Assembly: GCA_964398055.1 (NCBI GenBank)
Contig: CAYNLK010000004.1
Location: 62,001 to 126,000 of the forward strand
Source: CAYNLK01 sp964398055
GTDB taxonomy: Bacteria; Chloroflexota; Anaerolineae; 4572-78; J111
Reading direction: 5' to 3'
DNA length: 64,000 nt
Shown: positions 49,931-57,537 of the stretch, piece after piece
Position numbering within the stretch: the stretch's first letter is position 1
How the letters are laid out: the number at the start of each line of letters is the position of its first letter
Notes under the pieces: model-generated
Database searches by the model: none
Seen by the model: the letters and a program-made list of their open reading frames with translations, nothing else
Told to the model about the DNA's origin: nothing
Program-made: the position numbers and the translations under genes

Positions 49931-50845
49931 TTATTTTCTCAATTCATCGCAGGCGATGCCGTTGCCGTCAGGGTCCAACCCGTTCAAATCCTGTCCCGGC
50001 CCACCGGTGGCCAGAAACAAGGCTTGCGCCTCCAGCCACTCGCTGAAATTCAAGCAGGTAACAGTTGGCCGGGAGGTGTCGTATGGGCCAACGTATTCAT
50101 CAGGGATGATAAAGGTGCGGGGTTCCGACACGGCCAGCGGCGTGATGTCGGGAAAGATTCTGAGCAAGGCCACATTCCAGTTGAACGGCCCGGTGCCGGC
50201 CGTTTCCACTGCGACCGCCTGAGCGCCGGGCGTCCGCTTGAGGTTGTCGACCCGGTAGCCAAACAGGCCGCTGGTCGGGTCGCAGAAGACATCGGTTCGA
50301 CTCTGGAGCGGGTCCATTGCCGGCAGCGGGCCAAAGCCGGGCCGGGCCGGCCAGATGCGCAGTTCAAAGGCGTAAATGGGGGGGATGGCGCAGCCCTGGG
50401 CGACGCTCCACTGCCACTTGAATTCAAAGTCACGCACCCGGGCCGGCAGGGTGAGATTGTGCTGCGGCTCGACCGGGCTAATGACGCCGACGATTTCTGG
50501 GGTGGGAGGGACTGGAGGAGTGTTGGTTGGGATTGGGGTGGGGGGGGCGGGTGTATTAGTGGGCGGGGGGGTGAAGGTCGGTATGGGGGTATCGGTGGGG
50601 AAAGGCGTCGGCGAGGGAATGGGGGTGTTGGTAGCAATAGGGGTTGGGGTGGCGGAAGGGTAGATGACGGTCACTTCAACTTGGAGCAGAATGGCATCGA
50701 GGGTAGCCGTGGGGACTGGAGTTGTAGAGGCGGAACGGTTGAAAAGGTTGCCGCCGGCGCAAGCCAGTGATAGGAGCAGCGGCAGTATCATGACCGGCAG
50801 GAAACGTCGATGCCTTGGGGCCGTTTTGGGGATCATTGTCAACAT
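49931..50845 (-). CDS. Pro/Thr-rich lipoprotein with Excalibur-like C terminus
   Basis: The start is set at the ATG at 50845 (MLTMIPKTAPRHRRF), which gives a good lipoprotein signal (LPVMILPLLLSLAC, Cys at residue 29); an ATG at 50890 is also possible. A Thr/Pro-rich 'PTPTPIATNTPIPSPT' linker follows, about 70 residues. Then comes a beta-sandwich domain (FEFKWQWSVAQGCAIPPIYA). The last 20 residues (DLNGLDPDGNGIACDEL) match the Excalibur calcium-binding pattern. It is anchored outside the membrane. It shares an operon with the lytic transglycosylase, so both act on the envelope. Confidence 0.78.
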   Translation of the reverse strand: MLTMIPKTAPRHRRFLPVMILPLLLSLACAGGNLFNRSASTTPVPTATLDAILLQVEVTVIYPSATPTPIATNTPIPSPTPFPTDTPIPTFTPPPTNTPAPPTPIPTNTPPVPPTPEIVGVISPVEPQHNLTLPARVRDFEFKWQWSVAQGCAIPPIYAFELRIWPARPGFGPLPAMDPLQSRTDVFCDPTSGLFGYRVDNLKRTPGAQAVAVETAGTGPFNWNVALLRIFPDITPLAVSEPRTFIIPDEYVGPYDTSRPTVTCLNFSEWLEAQALFLATGGPGQDLNGLDPDGNGIACDELRK

Positions 50846-50991
50846 CGTTATTGACTCACGGGCTGGCGGATCTGTTTTTACCATCCGCAAGTTTCAGATC
50901 GGGTTCAGAACTACTGCGTCTATATTACCAGTTTTATCGGGTATTCGTCAAGCGTGGTCTGTGAATTGTACCCAGAATTTCAGGTAGTAAA

Positions 50992-51020
50992 GTGACCGGC
51001 ACTTCCAATGTGCCGGTCAC
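50992..51020. repeat. Perfect hairpin GTGACCGGCAC/GTGCCGGTCAC
   Basis: Perfect 11-bp arms with a 7-base loop. It lies 147 bases upstream of the lipoprotein start. It may be a second terminator after the groEL terminator, or an operator. No T tract follows on either strand within a few bases. Confidence 0.6.
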
Positions 51021-51029
51021 CTAAAATAC

Positions 51030-51067
51030 AAAAAAGACCTGTCTGGTCATTAAAGCCGGACAGGTCT
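51030..51067 (-). terminator. Rho-independent terminator downstream of groEL
   Basis: On the minus strand AGACCTGTC and GACAGGTCT pair perfectly (9 bp) and are followed by TTTTTT. It lies about 200 bases after the groEL stop, past the inverted-repeat element. Confidence 0.85.
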
Positions 51068-51099
51068 GGTTTAACTGACTGTTATGGTGATCTAACCAC

Positions 51100-51249
51100 A
51101 ATACTTTTCAAATAAGCGATTGAAATCGCTCCTTCAGGGCTAAAGCCAGCCGTCCACCTGCGTGGACGGGACTTTTTGTCCGCGCAGGCGGACATCACGG
51201 CGTAGCCCCCCAGGTGCGGTTTCAACCGCGTCCTTATTTGAAAAGTATT
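51100..51249. repeat. 150-bp inverted-repeat element (MITE-like)
   Basis: Perfect 17-bp terminal inverted repeats (AATACTTTTCAAATAAG at 51100-51116 and its complement at 51233-51249) bound the element. Inside are further palindromes: GCGATTGAAATCGC and GCGGTTTCAACCGC near the ends, CGTCCACCTGCGTGGACG and TCCGCGCAGGCGGA in the middle. It has no coding capacity. This looks like a non-autonomous palindromic mobile or REP-type element inserted just after groEL. Confidence 0.8.
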
Positions 51250-51264
51250 GGATCTAACCAGGCT

Positions 51265-52899
51265 CTACATCATGCCGGGCATACCACCGCCGCCGGCCGG
51301 CATAGGCGGCTCAGGAGCGGGGATGTCGGTGATGAGGGCTTCGGTGGTCAGGATCATAGCGGCGATGGAGGCTGCATTCTCGATGGCGCTGCGGGTCACC
51401 TTGGCCGGGTCGATGATGCCGGCTTCAACCATATCCACATACTTGTCGGTCAAAACGTTGTAGCCAATGCGGCCACCATTGACCTGGCGGCGGCGCACTT
51501 CTTCGATCACGACGGCCCCTTCTTGACCGGCATTGCGAGCCAATTGGCGCATTGGTTCTTCCAGAGCGCGGCGGACAATAGCGATGCCGGTGTTGATATC
51601 GGGATTGTCGTTGCTCAGCTCTTTGATGGCGTCGATGGCGTTGATCAGGGCGACCCCACCGCCGGGCACCACACCTTCTTCCACTGCGGCGCGGGTGGCG
51701 CTGAGGGCGTCTTCCACCCGGTGCTTCTTCTCTTTCAACTCAACCTCGGTGGCGGCGCCCACCCCAATCACGGCCACACCGCCGGCCAGCTTGGCCAGCC
51801 GTTCCTGTAATTTCTCGCGGTCGTAGTCGCTGGTGCTGGCGTCGATTTCGGCTTTGATCTGGTTAATCCGGCCGGTAATGGCCTCTTCCGAGCCGGCCCC
51901 GCCCACGATGGTCGTTTCGTCCTTGGTGGCGCTGATCTTGTCGGCCCGGCCCAGGTCGGCGATGGTGGCGCTTTCCAGCTTGCGGCCCATCTCTTCGGTA
52001 ATAACCTGGCCGCCGGTCAGGATGGCGATATCTTGCAACATGGCCTTGCGCCGGTCGCCAAAGCCGGGAGCCTTAACGGCCAGCAGGTTGAAGGTGCCGC
52101 GCAGCTTGTTCAGCACCAGGGTGGCCAGGGCTTCGCCGTCAACATCTTCGGCAATGATCACCAGGTCACGCTTGCCGGTCTGGACTAATTTCTCCAGGAT
52201 CGGGATGAGATCTTGGGCGGTCGAGATTTTCTTGTCGTAAATCAGAATAAAGGGTTCGTTGAGAGTGGCGGCCATCGACTCCTGGTCGGTGATGAAGTAG
52301 GGGCTGATGTAGCCACGGTCGAACTGCATCCCGTCGACATATTCGGTTTCAAAGGCCAGGCCCTTGCTTTCTTCCACGGTGATCACGCCATCCTTGCCGA
52401 CCTTATCCATAACTTCGGCAATCAGGTCGCCGATTTCGGTGTCGGCGGCGGAGATGCTGGCCACGTGGGCGATGTCATCTTTGCCTTTGACGGCAATGGA
52501 ATTATCGCGGATCGATTGGGCCGCGGCGCTGGCGGCGATTTCGATGCCGCGCTTGAGCAGCATAGGGTTGGCCCCGGCGGCCACGTTCTTCAGCCCTTCG
52601 TTGACAATAGCCTGAGCCAGCACGGTCGCGGTGGTGGTGCCGTCGCCGGCGATGTCGTTGGTTTTGGTGGCCGCCTCTTTGAGCAACTGAGCGCCCATAT
52701 TCTCATACGGGTCTTCCAGTTCAATTTCTTTGGCCACGGTGACGCCGTCGTGGGTAATGGTCGGCGCGCCCCACTTTTTATCGAGGGCCACGTTGCGGCC
52801 TTTGGGCCCCAGGGTGGTCTTGACGGCGTTGGACAGGGTGTCAACCCCTACTTTGAGCCGGCGCCGGGCATCTTCACTAAATGCAAGTTGTTTAGCCAT
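51265..52899 (-). CDS. groEL: 60-kDa chaperonin GroEL
   Basis: This is a 544-residue protein, full length. It has the chaperonin hallmarks: LKVGVDTLSNAVKTTLGPKG near the N terminus, 'GDGTTTATVLAQAIV' for ATP binding, GGGVALINAIDAI later and the glycine/methionine-rich tail GGGGMPGMM. It forms the double-ring folding chamber in the cytosol with GroES. Its start lies 28 bases after the groES stop. The operon is controlled by two CIRCE operators, so it is under HrcA. Confidence 0.99.
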   Translation of the reverse strand: MAKQLAFSEDARRRLKVGVDTLSNAVKTTLGPKGRNVALDKKWGAPTITHDGVTVAKEIELEDPYENMGAQLLKEAATKTNDIAGDGTTTATVLAQAIVNEGLKNVAAGANPMLLKRGIEIAASAAAQSIRDNSIAVKGKDDIAHVASISAADTEIGDLIAEVMDKVGKDGVITVEESKGLAFETEYVDGMQFDRGYISPYFITDQESMAATLNEPFILIYDKKISTAQDLIPILEKLVQTGKRDLVIIAEDVDGEALATLVLNKLRGTFNLLAVKAPGFGDRRKAMLQDIAILTGGQVITEEMGRKLESATIADLGRADKISATKDETTIVGGAGSEEAITGRINQIKAEIDASTSDYDREKLQERLAKLAGGVAVIGVGAATEVELKEKKHRVEDALSATRAAVEEGVVPGGGVALINAIDAIKELSNDNPDINTGIAIVRRALEEPMRQLARNAGQEGAVVIEEVRRRQVNGGRIGYNVLTDKYVDMVEAGIIDPAKVTRSAIENAASIAAMILTTEALITDIPAPEPPMPAGGGGMPGMM

Positions 52900-52926
52900 T
52901 AGATTAATAGACTCCTTCTTATGATT

Positions 52927-53214
52927 TTAGTTGACAATTGCTAACACGTCAGATTCTTTTAAGATCAGGTATTTCTTATCGCTAACCTTGACCTCGGTGC
53001 CGGCATATTTGGCATACAACACGGTGTCGCCTTCCTGCACATCCGGCTGGATGCGGGAACCGTCTTCTTTGCGAGCGCCTGGCCCAACCGCGATAACTTT
53101 GCCCTGCATCGGTTTTTCCTTGGCCGTTTCTGGCAAAACAATGCCGCTGGCAGTTACTTCCTCTTGCTCGATGGGCTGCACAATTAAGCGATCCCCCAAT
53201 GGTTTGAGATTCAT
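52927..53214 (-). CDS. groES: 10-kDa co-chaperonin GroES
   Basis: This is a 95-residue protein, full length: MNLKPLGDRLIVQPIEQEEV, then GIVLPETAKEKP and TVLYAKYAGTEVK. It caps the GroEL chamber. A GGAGG ribosome-binding site precedes the ATG. Promoter and CIRCE operators lie at 53258-53369. Confidence 0.99.
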   Translation of the reverse strand: MNLKPLGDRLIVQPIEQEEVTASGIVLPETAKEKPMQGKVIAVGPGARKEDGSRIQPDVQEGDTVLYAKYAGTEVKVSDKKYLILKESDVLAIVN

Positions 53215-53257
53215 ACTTGAAATTTCCTCCTTAATTAAATTGATTGTTAGGGAATAA

Positions 53258-53284
53258 TTAGCACTTGGCTGACCAGAGTGCTAA
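53258..53284 (-). promoter_or_regulatory. CIRCE operator, proximal copy
   Basis: TTAGCACTT, nine bases, GAGTGCTAA: one mismatch to the CIRCE consensus. It lies in the groES leader, just downstream of the -10, the usual repressor position for HrcA. Confidence 0.95.
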
Positions 53285-53297
53285 AGAAGCGGTCGAT

Positions 53298-53326
53298 ACT
53301 ATACTTTAATTCAACGGTTTAGGCAA
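53298..53326 (-). promoter_or_regulatory. groESL promoter
   Basis: On the minus strand TTGCCT (53321-53326) and TATAGT (53298-53303) are separated by 17 bases. The promoter is bracketed by the two CIRCE operators. Confidence 0.7.
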
Positions 53327-53342
53327 ATTCAACCCTAAAGTT

Positions 53343-53369
53343 TTAGCACTCAGTTATCGGGAGTGCTAA
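53343..53369 (-). promoter_or_regulatory. CIRCE operator, distal perfect copy
   Basis: TTAGCACTC, nine bases, GAGTGCTAA, a perfect CIRCE. It lies upstream of the -35 and faces the divergent plus-strand gene at 53476, which it could also affect. Confidence 0.95.
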
Positions 53370-53475
53370 TCAGGTTGGCAGTACTTCAACAACCGGCGCT
53401 TTCTTTGACCAGAGTATCGATTTTTTGGCCGAGATGGGGTATAATGGGGTTATCATTTTGCGGCGGTGAAAAAAG

Positions 53476-53739
53476 ATGGAAAGCCAACAGCAAGAGCTGG
53501 AACGAGTCCGGCAGGTCAAATATAAATATGAACATGCGTTACTCAAGCTGGCCAATGTGGTTGGAGTGGGCGTTGGTTTGAAGTACGTTGACGGGCATAT
53601 GACCAATACTTTGGCCGTAGTGACCAACGTTACCGAAAAAAAGCCCCTGGCCGAATTAGCGCCCCAGGATGTAGTGCCAATTGAACTTGACGGGGTGCTA
53701 ACCGATGTCCAGGAAGTCGGCTATTTCAGGGCCCAATAA
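53476..53739 (+). CDS. Stand-alone pro-domain-like protein
   Basis: This is an 87-residue protein homologous to the first 85 residues of the protease downstream. Both share 'NVVGVGVGxK', LTNxLAV, 'NVTxKxP', then VPxxLDGVxTDVxExGxFxA. It starts with a charged helix (ESQQQELERVRQVKYKYEHA) and has no catalytic part. Stand-alone pro-domains can inhibit or help fold the related protease. The gene is on the strand opposite to groES, with the perfect CIRCE at 53343-53369 between them. A GCGGTGAAAAAAG segment lies upstream of the ATG. Confidence 0.78.
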   Translation: MESQQQELERVRQVKYKYEHALLKLANVVGVGVGLKYVDGHMTNTLAVVTNVTEKKPLAELAPQDVVPIELDGVLTDVQEVGYFRAQ

Positions 53740-53874
53740 AATCAGTTCTGGATGTTTCATTATAGCTGAACAAGGCCATCCGTAAAACGTGAAACGTAAT
53801 AATTTACGCAGTACACCGCACCGGTTCTGCAACCCATTTTGAACACACCCAAATCAATTCAAGGCCAGGTTACT

Positions 53875-54894
53875 ATGAGCATTGACATCAATACTGCTAT
53901 CTCGGTTAAACAACAAAATTTGAATCACCTGCTGAAGCGCCAAAATGTGGTCGGGGTGGGCGTAGGGTACAAGGAAAGCCAGGGCGTGCTCACCAATGAG
54001 CTGGCCGTGACGATCAACGTGACCAAGAAGATGCCGGCGGCTCAACTGGCCGAGAGCGACAAAGTTCCCCGCGACCTTGACGGCGTCCGCACCGACGTGG
54101 TCGAGACCGGCCGTTTTTTGGCCGGGCAGGCGGTTGTCCAGACCCAAACCCCCAAAGACCGCTGGCGAGGACAGATTCCGCCGGGGGTGTCGCTGGGCCA
54201 CGTCGATGTTACCGCCGGTACCTTCGGCTGCCTGGTGCGGCGGGGCAACCAGATTTTCATCCTCAGCAACAACCACGTCCTGGCCAACGTCAACAGCGCC
54301 CAACCCGGCGATGCGATCATTCAACCGGGTCGCTACGACGGCGGCACCCTGGCCGATAAAGTGGCGGAGCTGGCCGAATTCATTCCCCTCGATTTTGGCG
54401 GCGAGTCGGCCAACTGCAACGTGGCCACGGGAATCGAAAAGAGCCTCAATTGGGTGGCCGAAACTCTGGGTTCCAAGCACCGTCTGCTGGCCTATCGCAC
54501 CGCGCCCGGCCAGAACCTGGTCGATGCCGCCCTGGCCCGCCCGCTCGACCCGGCCCAATTTGTGGCGGAAATCTTCAAGATTGGTCGCCCAAAAGGCGTC
54601 CGCCAGGCCACGTTGGGCACCAAAGTGCAAAAAACCGGCCGAACTACCGAGTATACCCAGGGAATGATTACCCAGATCGACGTGACCACCTCGGTGGATT
54701 ACAACGGCCGCATGGCCAACTTTACCGGTCAATTGATGGCTACCGGTATGAGCGCCGGGGGCGACTCCGGTTCAGCCGTACTTGACGAAGATGGTTTGGT
54801 GGTGGGACTGCTCTATGCCGGTTCCGGCAGCGCCACCCTGATCAACCCAATTCAAACGGTGCTGCAACTGTTGCAGGTGGATCTGGTGGTTTGA
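53875..54894 (+). CDS. Trypsin-like serine peptidase with N-terminal pro-domain
   Basis: The start is taken at the ATG at 53875 (MSIDINTAISVKQQ); a TTG start 36 bases upstream is less likely. The product is 339 residues. Residues 1-85 are the domain shared with the preceding gene. From about 115 there is a peptidase-like fold: TFGCLVRRGNQIFILSNNHV with His134, and SAGGDSGSAVLDEDG with Ser298. The catalytic Asp is not certain (EFIPLDFGGES is a candidate). No signal peptide is seen, so it probably works in the cytosol. It may be heat- or stress-linked given the chaperonin neighbours, but that is inference. Confidence 0.75.
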   Translation: MSIDINTAISVKQQNLNHLLKRQNVVGVGVGYKESQGVLTNELAVTINVTKKMPAAQLAESDKVPRDLDGVRTDVVETGRFLAGQAVVQTQTPKDRWRGQIPPGVSLGHVDVTAGTFGCLVRRGNQIFILSNNHVLANVNSAQPGDAIIQPGRYDGGTLADKVAELAEFIPLDFGGESANCNVATGIEKSLNWVAETLGSKHRLLAYRTAPGQNLVDAALARPLDPAQFVAEIFKIGRPKGVRQATLGTKVQKTGRTTEYTQGMITQIDVTTSVDYNGRMANFTGQLMATGMSAGGDSGSAVLDEDGLVVGLLYAGSGSATLINPIQTVLQLLQVDLVV

Positions 54895-54939
54895 TAATTT
54901 TGACCTTCAAATAGGGCGGCGCGGAGAATGAGTGGTTGG

Positions 54940-54987
54940 TTTCGCTTGCGGTTGGTTAGTTGGATGAACAGGCAACCGCAAGCGAAA
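54940..54987. repeat. Perfect 15-bp inverted repeat
   Basis: TTTCGCTTGCGGTTG and CAACCGCAAGCGAAA with an 18-base spacer, between the peptidase and kinase genes. The spacer and flanks contain GTTGGTTAGTT-type words like those at 38290-38365. This makes the first 36 codons of the kinase frame unlikely to be protein. Confidence 0.85.
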
Positions 54988-55035
54988 CTAACCAACAAGC
55001 CAACTATCTATGTTCAAGGGAAGAGGCACAGGTTT

Positions 55036-55788
55036 ATGAGCGATATAGAAGTTACCCCTGAAAAAAGATTGGTTCTCTCCCGCCCAATGGCCGACTCGAC
55101 CGGCCAGCCGGTCGAAGTGTATCACCTCTCCCACGATTTGCGCGGCCCGCTGAACTCGATTCTGGGCTTTTCTGAGCTGCTGCTGGAGGGTGTAGAAGGC
55201 CCTCTCACCGAGTATCAGGAAGCCGATATCACCGCCATTCAGCAAAGCGCTCAAAATCTCCTGCGCCTGATCAATACCCTGGTCGACCTGAGCAAGCTGG
55301 AGGCCAATCGTCTGAAATTCGACCTGGTAGAAGTTGACCTAAATGCTGTCATCCAGAAGGTACTCACCTTTGATTTTGGCGGCAATAAACCCGAAAAGGT
55401 GGAATTAGTGGCCGATATCCCTGCTGATTTACCTCCGGTTTGGGGCGATCGCGAGCGGATCGAACAGATGGTGTTGAGTCTGGTCAGGTTTGCTTTCAAA
55501 AAGAAAAAAAGCGGCCAGGTGGTTATTGGCGCGGCCAGCGCCGGCCAAACTGTTACCATTCGGGTTAGTTTCAGTGAGGTCGAGCTGTTCCCGGCGGAGC
55601 TGGCCGACCTCTTTCAACTGGTTGTGCACGTGGACCAGGCCGGTCGCAGCGAGTTGGGGCCGGGTGGGTTAGAGTTACCGCTGGTCCAGGGATTGGCTGA
55701 AAAACATCATGGTCGGGTTTGGGTAGAAAGCAACCGTGAACAGGGAACTATCCTCTCGTTACAATTGCCGGCGTCTGAACGTAATTAA
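55036..55788 (+). CDS. Histidine kinase-like protein with degenerate ATPase domain
   Basis: The start is taken at the ATG at 55036 (MSDIEVTPEKRL), since the upstream 36 codons are made of a hairpin. The product is 250 residues. The dimerisation/phosphoacceptor helix is intact: VYHLSHDLRGPLNSILGFSE with His33. The ATPase domain keeps its layout but has lost key residues. The N box reads 'LSLVRFAFK' without its Asn, and no DxGxG is visible (SEVELFPAELADLF). The last motif is GPGGLELPLVQGLAEKHHGR. It has no membrane segment. It may act as a scaffold or phosphotransfer partner without kinase activity. Confidence 0.8.
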   Translation: MSDIEVTPEKRLVLSRPMADSTGQPVEVYHLSHDLRGPLNSILGFSELLLEGVEGPLTEYQEADITAIQQSAQNLLRLINTLVDLSKLEANRLKFDLVEVDLNAVIQKVLTFDFGGNKPEKVELVADIPADLPPVWGDRERIEQMVLSLVRFAFKKKKSGQVVIGAASAGQTVTIRVSFSEVELFPAELADLFQLVVHVDQAGRSELGPGGLELPLVQGLAEKHHGRVWVESNREQGTILSLQLPASERN

Positions 55789-55942
55789 GCTATTCCAGAG
55801 AAACAAGATTCTTACAGGGTATGGATTGCGTGGTGCGTATTTCATATCAATACGGCTATGGAACACGCGATACGTTTGGGAAGATATGGATTCTGGAACA
55901 TCTTTGGCAGCTTGACCCTTAACAAAATAAGGAGACGATAAT

Positions 55943-56206
55943 ATGGATATTATTAATTGGATTAGTTGGATTATTTTTGGGGCGCTGGCGGGCTGGTTGG
56001 CCAGCATCATCACCGGTCGCAACAAGCAGATGGGTTGCCTGGCTAATATTGTGGTCGGGGTCGTGGGGGCTATCATCGGCGGCTTTTTGATGAGTTTCAT
56101 CGGTCGCAGTGGCGTTACCGGATTCAACCTATACAGCTTCTTTGTGGCTGTGGTCGGCGCAGTCGTCCTGTTGGTGATTGTCGGGCTGTTCCAGAAAGGG
56201 AGATGA
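55943..56206 (+). CDS. GlsB/YeaQ/YmgE family small membrane protein
   Basis: This is an 87-residue protein with three hydrophobic helices and glycine motifs (FGALAGWLASIITGR, then NIVVGVVGAIIGGFL, VVGAVVLLVIVGLF). It belongs to the transglycosylase-associated/YeaQ group of inner-membrane stress proteins of unclear function. An AAGGAGACG ribosome-binding site precedes the ATG. The thiolase gene follows after 9 bases. Confidence 0.92.
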   Translation: MDIINWISWIIFGALAGWLASIITGRNKQMGCLANIVVGVVGAIIGGFLMSFIGRSGVTGFNLYSFFVAVVGAVVLLVIVGLFQKGR

Positions 56207-56215
56207 TCTTTAACA

Positions 56216-57463
56216 ATGAAAGAAGTCGTCATTATCGACGGTATCCGGTCGCCAATTGGCAAGCACAACGGGGCGCTGGCCGGCGTGCGCCCGGATGATC
56301 TGCTGGCCGAGGTGCTCAAAACCCTGGTTCAGCGGACCGGCCTGGAACCGGTCCTGATTGAGGACGTTTTTGCCGGTTGCGGCAACCAGGCCGGCGAAGA
56401 CAATCGCGACGTGGCCCGTATGGCTGCCCTGCTGGCCGGCTTCCCGGCCGAAGTGCCCGGCGTGACCATCAACCGCAATTGCGCCTCGGCCCTGGAAGCG
56501 GTCAACCTGGCAGCCAGATCGATTATGGCCGGGGAGGGTGACATTTACCTGGCCGGTGGGGTCGAGTCGATGAGCCGGGCGCCCTGGTCCATGCCCAAGC
56601 CGGAGCAGCCCCGGCCGGTTGGTCATCTCCAAATCTGGGACACCACCATCGGCTGGCGCTACCACAATCCCAAAATGGAGGCGCTATATCCGATCATCAG
56701 CCTGGGCGAAACGGCCGAGAATATTGCCCAGGAGATGGCTATCAGTCGTCAGGAACAGGACGAGTTCGCTCTGGAAAGCCAGCGCCGGGCCGTGGCGGCG
56801 ATCAACCAGGGTAAATTTAAGGCTGAGATTGCGCCAATCCCTGTGCCGCAGCGCAAAGGTGAGCCTATTCTTGTTGACACCGATGAACACCCCCGCTACC
56901 GCCGCGAAAACGGCGGCTACGTGCTCGATACCAGCCTGGAGCAGTTGGCCCGGCTGCGCCCGGCCTTCAGGCCGGGCGGTACGGTCACCGCCGGCAACTC
57001 CAGCGGCATCAACGATGGCGCCGCCGCGTTGCTCCTGATGAGCCGCGAGAAAGCCGCTGAGTTGGGGTACAAGCCGATGGCTCGCTGGGTCGGTTCAGCC
57101 GTAGCCGGGGTCGATCCGGGGGTGATGGGCTACGGCCCGGTTCCGGCCACCCAAAAACTGCTCAAACGGCTCGGACTCAAGCTGGATGATATCGGCCTGG
57201 TCGAGTTGAACGAAGCCTTTGCCGCCCAAAGCCTGGGCGTGATGAAAAAGTTGGGTCTAAAGCACGATATTACCAATGTCAACGGTGGGGCCATTGCCCT
57301 GGGCCATCCCACCGGCTGCTCCGGCGCTCGCATTCTGGTGACCCTGCTGCATGAGATGAAGCGCCGCGCCCCCGTAGAAAAACGACCCTACTACGGCCTG
57401 GCAACCCTGTGCGTTGGAGTTGGCATGGGCGTCTCGACTATCGTCGAATGGTTGGACGAGTAA
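56216..57463 (+). CDS. Acetyl-CoA C-acyltransferase (thiolase)
   Basis: This is a 415-residue protein, full length. The nucleophile is Cys89 (INRNCASALEAVNLA), the histidine lies in 'ALGHPTGCSGARI' near residue 362, and the second cysteine is in TLCVGVGMG near 399. All three are intact. It degrades 3-ketoacyl-CoA in beta-oxidation or condenses acetyl-CoA. VESMSRAPWSMPKP is the thiolase I-type segment. No other beta-oxidation gene is adjacent. Confidence 0.96.
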   Translation: MKEVVIIDGIRSPIGKHNGALAGVRPDDLLAEVLKTLVQRTGLEPVLIEDVFAGCGNQAGEDNRDVARMAALLAGFPAEVPGVTINRNCASALEAVNLAARSIMAGEGDIYLAGGVESMSRAPWSMPKPEQPRPVGHLQIWDTTIGWRYHNPKMEALYPIISLGETAENIAQEMAISRQEQDEFALESQRRAVAAINQGKFKAEIAPIPVPQRKGEPILVDTDEHPRYRRENGGYVLDTSLEQLARLRPAFRPGGTVTAGNSSGINDGAAALLLMSREKAAELGYKPMARWVGSAVAGVDPGVMGYGPVPATQKLLKRLGLKLDDIGLVELNEAFAAQSLGVMKKLGLKHDITNVNGGAIALGHPTGCSGARILVTLLHEMKRRAPVEKRPYYGLATLCVGVGMGVSTIVEWLDE

Positions 57464-57474
57464 GGGCATAAACT

Positions 57475-57510
57475 AAAAAAGGACGCCGGGCAGAGCCGGC
57501 GTCCTTTTTT
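57475..57510. terminator. Bidirectional rho-independent terminator
   Basis: GGACGCCGG and CCGGCGTCC pair (57481-57504) with AAAAAA before and TTTTTT after. It sits between the convergent thiolase and TolB-like genes and can end both transcripts. Confidence 0.95.
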
Positions 57511-57537
57511 GATTTCCTGTTTCAGGCAAATTTGAGC

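Noticed and set aside
54928..55035. N-terminal extension of the kinase-like protein from the ATG at 54928
   Set aside because: It is translated from a 15-bp perfect inverted repeat with repetitive flanks and has no domain-like text.
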